Source: JBKJZO01 sp046715235
GTDB taxonomy: Bacteria > Actinomycetota > Actinomycetes > BP-191
Reading direction: 5' to 3'
DNA: 27,412 nt
NCBI GenBank assembly: GCA_046715235.1
Contig: JBKJZO010000203.1
Span: 1 to 27,412, forward strand
Below, in pieces: positions 1-10,263 of this stretch (positions within the stretch are counted from its first letter, which is position 1; the number at the start of each line of letters is the position of its first letter). The position numbers and the translations under genes are program-made. The notes beneath the pieces were generated by a model that saw only the letters and a program-made list of their open reading frames with translations, was not told the DNA's origin and made no database searches.

Positions 1-752
<752 letters not shown>

Positions 753-787
753 GGCCACAGCCTAGAGAACGCGATCTGTTGGCCGCT

Positions 788-2035
788 TCAGACGCCCCGG
801 ACGAGCATCAGTTGCGGGTCGGACTGCGAAGAAATGGCGGCCACGAACGCGATCTCGCACGTTGCCGCGTCCACGTCGCATCGGACGATGCGCCGCGCCC
901 CGTAGCGGTCGAGGGCGTTGACGAGGATGTGGCTGTCGTCCTCCCAGATCACATGCGTGGCCGCACTCGCGTCAACGTGCAGGTCTGCCGCCCTGAAAAC
1001 CGACCGAATCCGGTCGTCGGTCGCTCCGGTCGCTGCATCGCCGACCACCGGCCACCGCCAGGTCTCGGGCGCACTTCCGAGTCCAGGCACAAGATCGTCT
1101 TCGCTGGATCGCGAACCGGCGTACCGCTTACCGTCCGGCGCGAGAGTGCCGAACCGGTCGTCGACATACGGCGCGCCGTCGCCACCTGAGCACCTGGAGA
1201 AACGAGGGGTGAACGGTTCGAGGCCGACGACTGCGACGCAAGAGGAGTCTCCCTCGGCGACCAGCGCCACATTGCCAACGGCGTCGAGTGGGACGTTGCC
1301 GGCTGATGCTGGCCACTGGCTGAACGTATTGCTGTCCAGTCGCCAGCTCCCCGACGAACTCTCTGCCCCGTCGCCGACCGAAAGAACAACGTTCTGTGAG
1401 CCGCTAAATGCGACCGGACGTGCGTTTGGCGCACCGTCAAGACGTTGCAGCTCCTTGCCGGATTCGACGTTCAGGAGGACGAGGTTGCTCTTGACCAGTT
1501 CACCGCTGACGACCTGGACGGAGTACGCGACACGGGTCGCGTCGACCGCAATGCCGAGGATGGGCGCGGCGCCGCCGACGAGATCCTTTACCGTGCCGTC
1601 GTTGCGGACGACGTAGATCGCGTGTGACGACGGATCGTGCGCGGCGGAAAAGATCACCGTGCCCACAGGGGTCGAGAACGCCTCGCGTACCGCAGTCGGC
1701 AACGAGACGACGGGGGGTTTGGCGTCCGCTCGGACGAAATGGTTATCCAGGACCACTCCGGCCTGGGGCGGCGCTCCGATCGGGAGAGCGCCTGCAGAGG
1801 TGGACGGCGTGTTCGCCCCAGTTGCTGGCGCCACGGGCGTCTGATGACTGTGCGATGGCTGAAGGGCAAGTGGTACGGCGATCGCTGCGATAGCGACAGC
1901 CGTGACGGCAATGGCCGTGCGGCGTCGGCGTACTGCTGTTGCGCCTTGCAGCGAGCGCGTGGCCAGATCACGCGCCGGCGGCGGCTCCGCGACCTGCGCG
2001 TTGAGGCTGTCGCGCAGTTTCTGCTCCAGGCTCAT
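788..2035 (-). CDS. Membrane-anchored putative sigma-factor partner with beta-propeller-like extracytoplasmic domain
   Basis: A 415-residue protein with a charged cytoplasmic N-terminus (about 1-37, ending in an Arg cluster), one membrane segment (about 40-57), a Ser/Thr/Pro/Ala-rich linker, and a long extracytoplasmic domain. The latter has repeated short beta-like units with phrases such as PDGKRYAG and NDGTVKDL, as in TolB/WD40-like propellers. Its ATG overlaps the last codons of the SigE-family gene by 4 bases (ATGA), so the two are translationally coupled, which is the usual arrangement for an ECF sigma factor and its regulator. I see no HxxxCxxC zinc anti-sigma motif in the N-terminal tail, so the anti-sigma role is inferred from position and topology. 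An alternative is a membrane protein merely co-transcribed with the sigma gene. Confidence 0.75.
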   Translation of the reverse strand: MSLEQKLRDSLNAQVAEPPPARDLATRSLQGATAVRRRRTAIAVTAVAIAAIAVPLALQPSHSHQTPVAPATGANTPSTSAGALPIGAPPQAGVVLDNHFVRADAKPPVVSLPTAVREAFSTPVGTVIFSAAHDPSSHAIYVVRNDGTVKDLVGGAAPILGIAVDATRVAYSVQVVSGELVKSNLVLLNVESGKELQRLDGAPNARPVAFSGSQNVVLSVGDGAESSSGSWRLDSNTFSQWPASAGNVPLDAVGNVALVAEGDSSCVAVVGLEPFTPRFSRCSGGDGAPYVDDRFGTLAPDGKRYAGSRSSEDDLVPGLGSAPETWRWPVVGDAATGATDDRIRSVFRAADLHVDASAATHVIWEDDSHILVNALDRYGARRIVRCDVDAATCEIAFVAAISSQSDPQLMLVRGV

Positions 2036-2547
2036 GGCGTTGCCTCCTCGATTGCGTCCGCGTTGACCAGCGAAATCCGCAGCGATTGCATGGCGCGCGA
2101 TGTGTGGCTTTTCACCGTTCCGGTCGAGATGCCTAGCAGGTGCGCGGACTCCGCTTCGGAGAGGTCCTCGTAGTACCGGAGCACCACGACGGCGCGCTGC
2201 TTGGGTGGCAGCCGTCGTACGACCTGTCAGATGCGGTCTCGCTCGTCGACCTGGTCGGAGCCATCGGCGAAGGAGATCGGCTCAGGCAGCTCGTCGGTCG
2301 GGCGCTCCCCATGCCACCGGCGCCGCCACCACGACGTCGACGTCGTGACCAGCGTCGCCCGCGCGTACGCCTCGACCGCGCCCTGATCGCGAATCCGGTG
2401 TCGCGCGAGGTAGGTCTTGGTCAGCGCCGTCTGCAGCAGGTCCTCGGCCGTACCCCAGTCACCCGTGAGGAGGTACGCCGTGCGCAGCAGCGCTTGCTGC
2501 CGGCGCGCGACAAACTCGCGGAACGACTCCTCGTCGAGCGCGGTCAC
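2032..2547 (-). pseudogene. SigE-family ECF sigma factor interrupted by an in-frame TGA
   Basis: The frame starts at GTG 2547 (GAGGG just upstream). It gives a clear sigma region 2: EFVARRQQALLRTAYLLTGD and AEDLLQTALTKTYLARHRI. It stops at TGA 2229-2227 after VDERDRI, codon 107. Reading on in the same frame gives a complete sigma region 4, QVVRRLPPKQRAVVVLRYYEDLSE then a helix-turn-helix with GISTGTVKSHTSRAM, ending at TGA 2034-2032. Without the stop the protein would be 171 residues, normal for the SigE family. The stop sits in the region 2-4 linker, just before the RRLPP motif, where family members often carry Trp or Leu; a one-base TGG to TGA change would explain it. Possible readings are a recent nonsense mutation, a sequencing error, readthrough, or expression of the two halves as separate proteins. 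The rest of the gene is undamaged, which suggests a recent event. Confidence 0.85.
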
Positions 2548-2570
2548 GAGCCCTCACACCTCACCCCGTC

Positions 2571-2585
2571 AGGACTGGATGTCCT
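2571..2585. promoter_or_regulatory. Short inverted repeat upstream of the sigma gene
   Basis: AGGAC and GTCCT form a perfect inverted repeat around a 5-base centre, ending 24 bases from the GTG start of the sigma gene. It is in the right place for an operator or 5' leader hairpin, but with 5-base arms it could be chance. Confidence 0.2.
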
Positions 2586-2650
2586 ATTGGACGCGCTGGC
2601 CCTTCGAATCCGTTGTCGCCGCCCGGCGGGACCCAGCCGGTCGAGGCTCA

Positions 2651-2694
2651 CAATCGACGAAAACGTCCAGAAACCCGGGCGTTTTCGTCGATTG
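2651..2694 (-). terminator. Strong hairpin downstream of the fibronectin gene
   Basis: CAATCGACGAAAACG at 2651-2665 is repeated as an exact reverse complement at 2680-2694, giving a 15-bp perfect stem with a 14-base loop. It begins 15 bases past the stop of the fibronectin gene and lies about 100 bases upstream of the sigma gene on the same strand. There is no T-tract after it on either strand; actinobacterial terminators often lack one. The A/T-rich run GAAAACG inside both arms stands out from the GC-rich surroundings. Terminator is the most likely role; a protein-binding palindrome upstream of the sigma gene is the alternative. Confidence 0.65.
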
Positions 2695-2708
2695 GCGGCT
2701 GCGGTGAC

Positions 2709-4082
2709 TCAGTTGACGGTGAACGCGACTGCGGGGCCGATTGCGGCGGCTAGCTCGGGCGACGCAGCGCGGACGACGCGATAGACGGCCCGGCCACGTG
2801 TGGCGGTGGGGACGAGGAACAGGTACGTCTTACCGAGGCCGACGTTGGTCTGCGCGACCGTGCGCCACGAGCGACCGACACGCACTTGCAGGAGTACAAC
2901 GGGCTTGCGCGCGTTGGTCACGATGGAGCCGCCCACAGTCGCTCGCGCTCCACGCCGCACCTGCAGCGCGTTCTGGCGGGACGTGACCGCGCCCGCGACG
3001 TTGACGACGACGACGGGGCCGACGGAGCCGGACTTGCCGCCGGATCCGGCGTACCGCAGCTGGAATTCGGTGTCGCCCAACAGTGTCGTGCCAAGGAGTG
3101 CGTAACCGAGATCGTCGGTCACGAGGGTGCGATACGTGCGCCATCCGGCAGTTGATCCCCTCGGACGCACCAGTACGACGACGCGCTCACCCGAGACAGA
3201 TTCCTCGGCGTCGGTCGTGACCCGCCAGCGGATCCAGGAAGGTCGGCAGGCCACTGCGGACAGGCGCGTGGGGCCATTGATGCTCGTCGGGGTCAGCTGT
3301 ACCGCCTGGGCGTTGGCTCCTGGTGCGGTCGTCGGTGGGGTGCTCGTGGGTGCCGGGGCTGCGGTCGGCGATGCGGTGGGTGCCGGGGTGACGGGGCCGT
3401 TGAACACGAACGGAGCGGAGACCGTCGACGGGCCGACACCGACCTCGTTCTGCGCGGAGACGCTGACCGTGTATTCCACGCCGGCTGTCAGGGTGTTGAT
3501 CGGGCAGGTGCGGGCCGTGCCAGCCGGGGTCCGCCAGCATGGGTGATTGCCCGGATTGGCCCTGACGCCGTACCACTGAACCGCCGCGCCGCCGTCCGAC
3601 AGCGGCGCTTCCCAACTCACGTCGAGCGTGGTGGGCCCGTTCTGGGTCAGCGTGACGGAGACCGGTGCGCCGGGTTCAGTGGCCCCAGCGGGCGCTTCGT
3701 TGAACACGAACGGGTCGGCGGCGGTCGCTGGACCGGTGCCGTCGGCGTTCACGGCTGCCACGGTCACTGTGTACGTCACGCCGGACGTGAGGGTGTTTAT
3801 GCGGCAATAGTGCGAGTCGCCCGTCGGCGTGAACCAGCAGGCATGGTTGCCGGGGTTGGCCGTGACCGCCCACGAGGTGATGGCCGAGCCGCCGTCCGAT
3901 GCAGGGTCCTGCCAGGTCACGTCGAGCATCGTGGGACCGTTTTGCGCGAGTGTGACTGACAGTGGTGCATCCGGGGCCGCGGCGGCGGCCGAAGGCGCAG
4001 TCGCTACGCCGACCCCTAGTAACGCCGCCATTGCGAACGACGTCGGGACAACCCGAAGCCAGAGGTTTCGATATGAACGCAC
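2709..4082 (-). CDS. Secreted protein with two fibronectin type III domains
   Basis: A 457-residue protein. Residues 1-36 are a signal peptide: a basic start, a hydrophobic core and an Ala-rich end (SAAAAAP). Two FN3 domains follow, at about 38-130 and 137-230. They are near copies of each other: each starts with PxxPxSVTLxQNGPTxLDV and contains a VxANPGNHxCW motif followed by a Cys, suggesting one disulfide per domain. A Pro/Thr/Ala linker (about 232-260) leads to a beta-rich C-terminal region of about 195 residues that I do not recognise. Together this suggests an exported matrix, adhesin or carbohydrate-associated protein. The start is GTG at 4082, preceded by a G-run. A 15-bp-arm hairpin follows the stop. 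The target is unknown. Confidence 0.85.
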   Translation of the reverse strand: MRSYRNLWLRVVPTSFAMAALLGVGVATAPSAAAAAPDAPLSVTLAQNGPTMLDVTWQDPASDGGSAITSWAVTANPGNHACWFTPTGDSHYCRINTLTSGVTYTVTVAAVNADGTGPATAADPFVFNEAPAGATEPGAPVSVTLTQNGPTTLDVSWEAPLSDGGAAVQWYGVRANPGNHPCWRTPAGTARTCPINTLTAGVEYTVSVSAQNEVGVGPSTVSAPFVFNGPVTPAPTASPTAAPAPTSTPPTTAPGANAQAVQLTPTSINGPTRLSAVACRPSWIRWRVTTDAEESVSGERVVVLVRPRGSTAGWRTYRTLVTDDLGYALLGTTLLGDTEFQLRYAGSGGKSGSVGPVVVVNVAGAVTSRQNALQVRRGARATVGGSIVTNARKPVVLLQVRVGRSWRTVAQTNVGLGKTYLFLVPTATRGRAVYRVVRAASPELAAAIGPAVAFTVN

Positions 4083-4296
4083 GGCCGCCCCCCGTGAGAT
4101 GCGCCTAGGTGCGCATGCGCGCAGAATAGTCGCTGATCGCCTGCGGCGTAGGCGATGTCCGAAACACGTTGAGATGCGATCGAAGGCGTGGCGGCGAACC
4201 CACTGCCTTCCCGCCCCCGCGGTAAATCAGCGCCCTCGGATGGCCCTATCGTTGGAGCCTGCGGGTGACAGGTCCCGCGCGTACCGGAGGTGCCGA

Positions 4297-5574
<1,278 letters not shown>

Positions 5575-5605
5575 ACGTGCGGGACGAGTCATCGAGAGTT
5601 CACCC

Positions 5606-7201
5606 GTGACGCCACACACATCGGGAAGGCCCCCAGCCGTGACGCCCAGCGATTTCGTGGTCCGGCAGCCTGACCCGCACGAGCTCGACGTACCGGTCAT
5701 CGTGCTGTCGCACCGTGCTCCGGTGCAGTTCCGGCGCGAGCGAGGCAAGCGCAAGGTCACCAGGGGAGCGGGTGGACTCGTCACTGCGCTCGTCGGTCTC
5801 GCGTCGCAGCTCGACAACGCGGTGTGGGTCTGTGCAGCCGCCACCGCAGAGGACGCGGCGCTCATCAAGGAGTACGACGGCCGTGCGATTCCGATCGCGA
5901 TGAACCTCGAGCCGCACCTCGTGGACACACGGGAAGGCGCGGACGCGCCCGTGCTCGAGGTGCGCCTCGTCGACGTCGACCCGGCGGCGCACGACGACTT
6001 CTACGGAGTCATCTCGAACCCGTTGCTGTGGTTCATCCAGCACGGGCTCTTCGGCCTCGCAACATCGCCCAACATCGGGCAACGCGAGCGCGACGCTTTC
6101 GAGAACGGCTATGTCGCAGTCAATGAGACCTTCGCGAACGCCGTCGCCGACGAGGTCACCAGTCGCGGCGGACGCGCGATCGTGATGCTGCACGACTACC
6201 ACTTCTACCTGGTGGCCAACCTCGTGCGGCAGCGATGTCCCGATGTCGTGATCTCGCATTTCGTGCACATCCCGTGGCCGGGCCCCGACGCATGGCGCAT
6301 CCTGCCGCCCGACATGCGCGACCAGATCCTCCTGGGACTTCTGGGCAACGACGTCGTCGCGTTCCACACTGAGCGCTACGCCCGCAACTTCCTGCTGTGC
6401 GCGCAGGAGTTGCTGGGACTTCCAGTCGACCTCGCGACGATGACTGTGCAAGTTGAGGGCCGGGAGGTGGCCGCCCGCACCTACCCGATATCGATCGACG
6501 TCGAAGCTCTCGAGCAGATGGCGAACGCCGATCACGTCAAGGCGCGCGCCGAGCAACTCGTGCAGGAACTGACGGGCAACGGCGAGCAGATGATCCTGCG
6601 CGTCGACCGCACCGATCCGTCCAAGAATGTCGTCCGCGGCTTCCTCGCCTTTCAGACGATGCTCGACCAGCATCCCGAGCTCGTCGGCAAGGTGCGCTTT
6701 CTCGCGCTGCTGCAGCCGAGCCGGCTCGACGTACCGGAGTACGCCGACTACGTCGCGAAGATCGGATCCGTCGTCGCCACCGTCAACGCGCGCTTCACCC
6801 GCGAGGGCACGCCGCCGATCGACCTGCGACTGCAGGACGACTTCGCGACCGCGGTCGCGGCGTACACGATGTGCGACGTGGTGATGGTCAACGCGCTCGC
6901 CGACGGCATGAACCTCGTCGCCAAGGAAGCCGTCACCGTCAGCAAGCGTGACTGCGTCCTTGCTCTGTCGGAGAACACCGGCGCGTACGACGAGCTCGGC
7001 GCCTTCTCGGTGACGCTGTACCCGTTCGACATCCAGCAGCAGGCCGACGCGCTTTACACCGCGCTCACCATGCCCGCGGCCGAGCGGCGCGGTAAAGGCG
7101 ACGCCGCCGCGGCCGTCGTTCGCGCCAATGACGTCGTGAAATGGCTCGACGCTCAGTTGGGCGATCTCGCCGAGCTCACGGGGCTCTGGGCAGCCAGATA
7201 A
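5606..7201 (+). CDS. otsA: Trehalose-6-phosphate synthase (GT20 family)
   Basis: Transfers glucose from a nucleotide sugar to glucose-6-phosphate, the first step of the OtsA-OtsB trehalose route. GT20 landmarks are present in order: LSHRAPV and GAGGLVTAL (about 34-61), HDYHF (196-200), HIPWPGPDAWRILP (about 221-234), VDRTDPSKN with Arg335 and Lys340, ADGMNLVAKEAV, and SENTGAYDELG. Arg and Lys correspond to the phosphate-binding pair of E. coli OtsA (VDRLDYTKG there). The motif changes resemble actinomycete enzymes, some of which (the Streptomyces venezuelae enzyme, from memory) use GDP-glucose; donor choice here is not shown by the sequence. No otsB phosphatase gene is in the window. Start is GTG 5606; a second in-frame GTG at 5639 has GGGAAGG 9 bases upstream and may be the true start (520 residues). 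Confidence 0.93.
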   Translation: MTPHTSGRPPAVTPSDFVVRQPDPHELDVPVIVLSHRAPVQFRRERGKRKVTRGAGGLVTALVGLASQLDNAVWVCAAATAEDAALIKEYDGRAIPIAMNLEPHLVDTREGADAPVLEVRLVDVDPAAHDDFYGVISNPLLWFIQHGLFGLATSPNIGQRERDAFENGYVAVNETFANAVADEVTSRGGRAIVMLHDYHFYLVANLVRQRCPDVVISHFVHIPWPGPDAWRILPPDMRDQILLGLLGNDVVAFHTERYARNFLLCAQELLGLPVDLATMTVQVEGREVAARTYPISIDVEALEQMANADHVKARAEQLVQELTGNGEQMILRVDRTDPSKNVVRGFLAFQTMLDQHPELVGKVRFLALLQPSRLDVPEYADYVAKIGSVVATVNARFTREGTPPIDLRLQDDFATAVAAYTMCDVVMVNALADGMNLVAKEAVTVSKRDCVLALSENTGAYDELGAFSVTLYPFDIQQQADALYTALTMPAAERRGKGDAAAAVVRANDVVKWLDAQLGDLAELTGLWAAR

Positions 7202-7247
7202 CCCTGGGCAAGCCGAGAATCCCGGGCGATGCGCGAGGATGCTCGGC

Positions 7248-7868
7248 GTGCCGAAGGGGATCTACCACCACCTTGACGACCACAGCGGCGAGCTGGTGGC
7301 GATCGAAGCGTTTTCGTGTGCGCCGGGGCCGCAGGGCTGGCGGTACGTCGGCGACGTCACCGACGAGGACGGGCAGCCGCAGGGGCGGGTCGACGTCACC
7401 GTCGACGCGCGGTGGCGGCAGGTCCGGGTCGAGGTGCGCAGCGGCAGCTGGGTCGTCCGCGGCGGCGTCGCGGGCAACGAGGTCGTCTACGCGCGACTGC
7501 CGGCCGGGAACGTCGCGCCTGGCGAGGAGGAGTCAGCGATCGCCGCGGCGTTGACCGGACGCTCGCCGGCGTTCGCCATCACCACGAGCCGGCTGCTGTC
7601 ACTCTCGCCGGACGAGAAGCGCCGCATCAAACTGGTGCAGGTCACCGAGCCGACCGCGGGCATCAGGGTCGTCGACGAGGGCTGGGCGCTGGTCGAGGTC
7701 GCCGAGCACACGACCGAAGACGCGCCGCTCGTCGTACGCCGGTACGAGGTCGCCGATCTGGCGACCGGCGACCGCAAAGTGTGGAGCATCGCCGGCGACG
7801 TCGTCGTCGGAGGGCCCGACCTCGAACTGGTCGAACTGGAGTCGCCGCCCAACCAGGACGAGGGCTAA
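7248..7868 (+). CDS. Uncharacterised protein, 206 residues
   Basis: I do not recognise this family. The protein is soluble, with no signal peptide or membrane segment, and mixes beta-like stretches rich in Val and charged residues (for example GRVDVTVDARWRQVRVEV). That pattern suggests a lipocalin- or barrel-like fold; this is impression only. GTG 7248 is chosen because GAGG ends 9 bases upstream; an in-frame ATG at 7239 would sit directly against that GAGG. It follows otsA by 46 bases on the same strand and could be co-transcribed. Its stop overlaps the stop of the convergent RDD gene by 4 bases, so the 3' end is tightly constrained. Codon use is typical of the neighbours. Confidence 0.8.
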   Translation: MPKGIYHHLDDHSGELVAIEAFSCAPGPQGWRYVGDVTDEDGQPQGRVDVTVDARWRQVRVEVRSGSWVVRGGVAGNEVVYARLPAGNVAPGEEESAIAAALTGRSPAFAITTSRLLSLSPDEKRRIKLVQVTEPTAGIRVVDEGWALVEVAEHTTEDAPLVVRRYEVADLATGDRKVWSIAGDVVVGGPDLELVELESPPNQDEG

Positions 7869-8911
7869 CCGGGCGGGGCGAACCCGCCCTCATCCGGCGG
7901 CGGCACAGGCTCTGTTGGCTGGATCGGCTGGGTCGGCGGCACCGGAGCGGGCGCCGGCACCGGCGTGGGGCCGGGCGGCACGGGCGGCGTCGGCGAGTAG
8001 TGCGGCGCATGCGGCACTGCGGGACCTGCCGGCACCGGCGGTGAAGCACCCGTTGCTTGCGTCGATGAGCCCCACGACAACGTGGGCGTGGGTCCCCAGC
8101 CTGGCTGCGGTGGCCCCTGCCAGGTCGGCTGCCCGCCGGTCGCGGCGTACTGCACCACTCGTCGCTGCTCGGCCATCCGCAGCTCGTCACGCCGCCGGCG
8201 TTCGGCGAGGACGGCGGCGATGATCGCCCACCCGGGCGCACCGGCCGGCGGCGGGGGAGAGATCACCGACACGATCGCATGGGTGATGCTCGCGCCCATC
8301 TGGTCGCGCGCCTCCGGTGCCAGCTCGTTGGCGCGATCGAGGAACTGACGGGCCGCGAGTGCGAGGTCGTTGGGCAGCCGGGTGAGGTCGAGCGTCGCGG
8401 CCCAGCCCGCGAGCGGCATCGGCATGGGCACGGCGCCCATAACGCGCGTCGGCACCCGCTCCTGTATGACGAGAGTGCCGGCCGCGATGTCGCCGAGGCG
8501 TTTGCCGTTCTCATTCACCAGCGACGTGATGATCGGCGCGACGAAGAACGTGATGCCCGGCAGTTCGACGAAGACGGCAAGCAGCCCGCGGATCAGGGCA
8601 TGCCGGAAACGTATGGGCCCTCCGTCGTCGCGCACGACACGCAGACCCATCGCGGCCTTGCCGAGCGTGCGGCCGCGCCACATGGTCTCGATCCCCACGG
8701 GGTAGCCGAGGAAGACCGAGACGTAGATGACCAGCCCGATGGCCGCGGCGGCTGCGTCGTCGAGTATCCCGACCTGGCCGAACAGCAGCAGCAACCCGAG
8801 GAGCACGAGGATCTCAAGGATGAAATCGAGAAGGGCGGCAACCGAACGCGAGCCGATCCGCGCGACACGCAGGTCGAGGGTGACCGCCTCGCCGGTGACG
8901 ATCTGGCTCAC
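7865..8911 (-). CDS. RDD-family membrane protein with Pro-rich C-terminal tail
   Basis: An integral membrane protein of 348 residues. The RDD domain occupies about residues 10-155. It has RIGSRSVAALLDF at the first helix, an ETMWRGRTLGKAAMGLRV loop, and NGKRLGDIAAGTLV after the last helix, with the Arg/Asp pairs that name the family. After about residue 190 comes an amphipathic region with an ERRRRDELRMAEQRR helix and then about 90 residues rich in Pro, Gly and Thr, probably disordered in the cytoplasm. The start is GTG 8911, with GGAGG 8 bases upstream; a further upstream GTG at 8929 would place that ribosome site inside the gene. Divergent from the SpoIIM-family gene. Known actinobacterial clusters place RDD and SpoIIM genes beside MoxR/DUF58 genes, as here. 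Function is not established. Confidence 0.92.
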   Translation of the reverse strand: MSQIVTGEAVTLDLRVARIGSRSVAALLDFILEILVLLGLLLLFGQVGILDDAAAAAIGLVIYVSVFLGYPVGIETMWRGRTLGKAAMGLRVVRDDGGPIRFRHALIRGLLAVFVELPGITFFVAPIITSLVNENGKRLGDIAAGTLVIQERVPTRVMGAVPMPMPLAGWAATLDLTRLPNDLALAARQFLDRANELAPEARDQMGASITHAIVSVISPPPPAGAPGWAIIAAVLAERRRRDELRMAEQRRVVQYAATGGQPTWQGPPQPGWGPTPTLSWGSSTQATGASPPVPAGPAVPHAPHYSPTPPVPPGPTPVPAPAPVPPTQPIQPTEPVPPPDEGGFAPPG

Positions 8912-8990
8912 GTGACGCCCCTCCTTCACCCCGCGGCCGCGGGCTTGCTCGTACGATCGGTCCCCCAGCCACTGTCACTGAAGGAGCCGC

Positions 8991-9998
8991 GTGGACATCG
9001 ACGTTTTCGTCGCGGCCCATTCGCCCCAGTGGCAGCGGCTCGAGAGCCTCGTCAAACGTTCCGGTCGCCCGAGCCGCTTGTCGGCCGCCGAACTCGACGA
9101 ACTCGTTGATCTCTATCAGCGTACGGCGACGCACCTGTCTGTCGTACGCACCAACTCGCCTGACCCGTTACTCGTCGACCGGCTTTCTTCCCTGGTTGCG
9201 CGCGGCCGCAACGCCGTTGCCGGCGCGCGTACGCCGAGCTGGCGCGCGCTCGCGGTCTTCCTGCGAGTGACGTTTCCCGCCGCGGTGTGGCGGATTCGCT
9301 GGTGGGTGATCGTCACCGCGGTTGTCTGTTTCGGTGTCGCCGCAGCCCTCGGCAGCTGGGTCGTGCTGAACCCGGAGGTGCAGGCAAGTGTCGGCACACC
9401 GGACGAGATAAAGCAGCTCGTCGAGAACGACTTCGCCGACTACTACAGCTCCGATCCCGCGTCGTCGTTCGCCGGCAAGGTGTTCACGAACAACGTCTGG
9501 GTCAGCGCACTGGTACTCGTCAGCGGCATACTCCTCGGCATTCCCACGGTGTACATCTTGTTCAACAACTTCGCCAACCTCGGCATTATCGGCGGTGTCA
9601 TGATCGCCAACGGTGCCGGGCCGCTGTTCTTCGGGCTGATCACGCCGCACGGGCTGGTCGAGCTGTCGGCCGTCTGCATCGCCGGCGCCGCAGGCCTCAA
9701 GATCGGGTGGACCGTGGTCGACCCGGGGCCGCTGCCGCGATCGGCCGCCCTCGCGCATGAGTTCCGGTCGCTCGTCACCGTCACGCTGGGGCTCATTGCC
9801 GTGCTCTTCGTTGCCGGCACATTGGAAGCCTTCATCACGCCGTCCGGGCTGCCGACCTTGGCGCGCGTCGGCCTCGGTGTGCTGGCCGAGGTCGGGCTGA
9901 TCGTGTGGATCGCCGTCTATGGCCGGCGCGCGGTCGCGGCCGGCGAAACAGGTGATCTGGGCTTCGACGTCCGAGGCGACACCGCGCTGACCGTGTAA
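8991..9998 (+). CDS. SpoIIM-family (DUF95) membrane protein
   Basis: A 335-residue protein. A cytoplasmic helical N-terminus (about 1-95, with ELDELVDLYQRTATHLSVVR typical of the family) is followed by several membrane segments: about 103-122, 170-195, 198-225, 230-250, 260-285 and 290-310. FNNFANLGIIGG and FGLITPHGLVEL match the conserved SpoIIM core. In Bacillus the named member works in engulfment with SpoIID/P; actinobacterial members of this type sit with MoxR/DUF58/RDD genes and are not tied to sporulation. Start is GTG 8991 with AAGGAG 4 bases upstream. TACGAT at 8952-8957 could be a -10 box. The spacer from the divergent RDD gene also holds the palindrome CCGCGGCCGCGG at 8931-8942. 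Confidence 0.92.
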   Translation: MDIDVFVAAHSPQWQRLESLVKRSGRPSRLSAAELDELVDLYQRTATHLSVVRTNSPDPLLVDRLSSLVARGRNAVAGARTPSWRALAVFLRVTFPAAVWRIRWWVIVTAVVCFGVAAALGSWVVLNPEVQASVGTPDEIKQLVENDFADYYSSDPASSFAGKVFTNNVWVSALVLVSGILLGIPTVYILFNNFANLGIIGGVMIANGAGPLFFGLITPHGLVELSAVCIAGAAGLKIGWTVVDPGPLPRSAALAHEFRSLVTVTLGLIAVLFVAGTLEAFITPSGLPTLARVGLGVLAEVGLIVWIAVYGRRAVAAGETGDLGFDVRGDTALTV

Positions 9999-10008
9999 CT
10001 CGCGCCGG

Positions 10009-10029
10009 GCTCAGAGCCGGCCGGCCGCC
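10009..10029. repeat. 21-bp direct repeat, copy 1 (intergenic)
   Basis: These 21 bases recur exactly at 10264-10284, where they cover the stop and last codons of the DUF58 gene. Read on the minus strand, this intergenic copy is preceded in frame by codons for IEVVDL and then AAGRL and a stop, which echoes EVVD and AAGRL at the end of the DUF58 protein. It looks like the remnant of a duplicated DUF58 tail with the middle deleted. Confidence 0.7.
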
Positions 10030-10094
10030 AGATCCACGACTTCGATAGCCGGGCGAGCGCCCCGAGCTGCGGCCCGCCGGCTCTCATGATCGCA

Positions 10095-10156
10095 TCTGGG
10101 GGGACTTCACCCTGGATGGCCGATAACTTCCCGCAAACGGGAGAACTTCCCCCAGA
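10095..10156 (+). terminator. Nested hairpin after the SpoIIM-family gene
   Basis: TCTGGGGGGA at 10095-10104 can pair with TTCCCCCAGA at 10147-10156 (10 pairs including one G-U). Inside it is a smaller hairpin, TCCCG-CAAA-CGGGA, at 10129-10142. It lies in the space between the convergent SpoIIM and DUF58 genes, where a terminator is expected. No T-tract follows. Confidence 0.35.
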
Positions 10157-10263
10157 GGTTGTCTGCTGATGGCGGGAACGCACCGATCGGAGGCACGCGA
10201 ACGCGTCCGCGGCGATGTCGACCAATGCCTGTCCAATGGCGGCGCCCCGCAGCACTCGCTGAC

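Noticed and set aside
3829..4296. Open extension of the citrate synthase frame upstream of 4297
   Set aside because: It overlaps the fibronectin gene and the divergent spacer; the ATG at 4297 has a good ribosome site and begins the homologous region.
8931..8942. CCGCGGCCGCGG palindrome between the RDD and SpoIIM genes
   Set aside because: Pure G/C palindromes of this length are common in GC-rich DNA; nothing supports a specific site.
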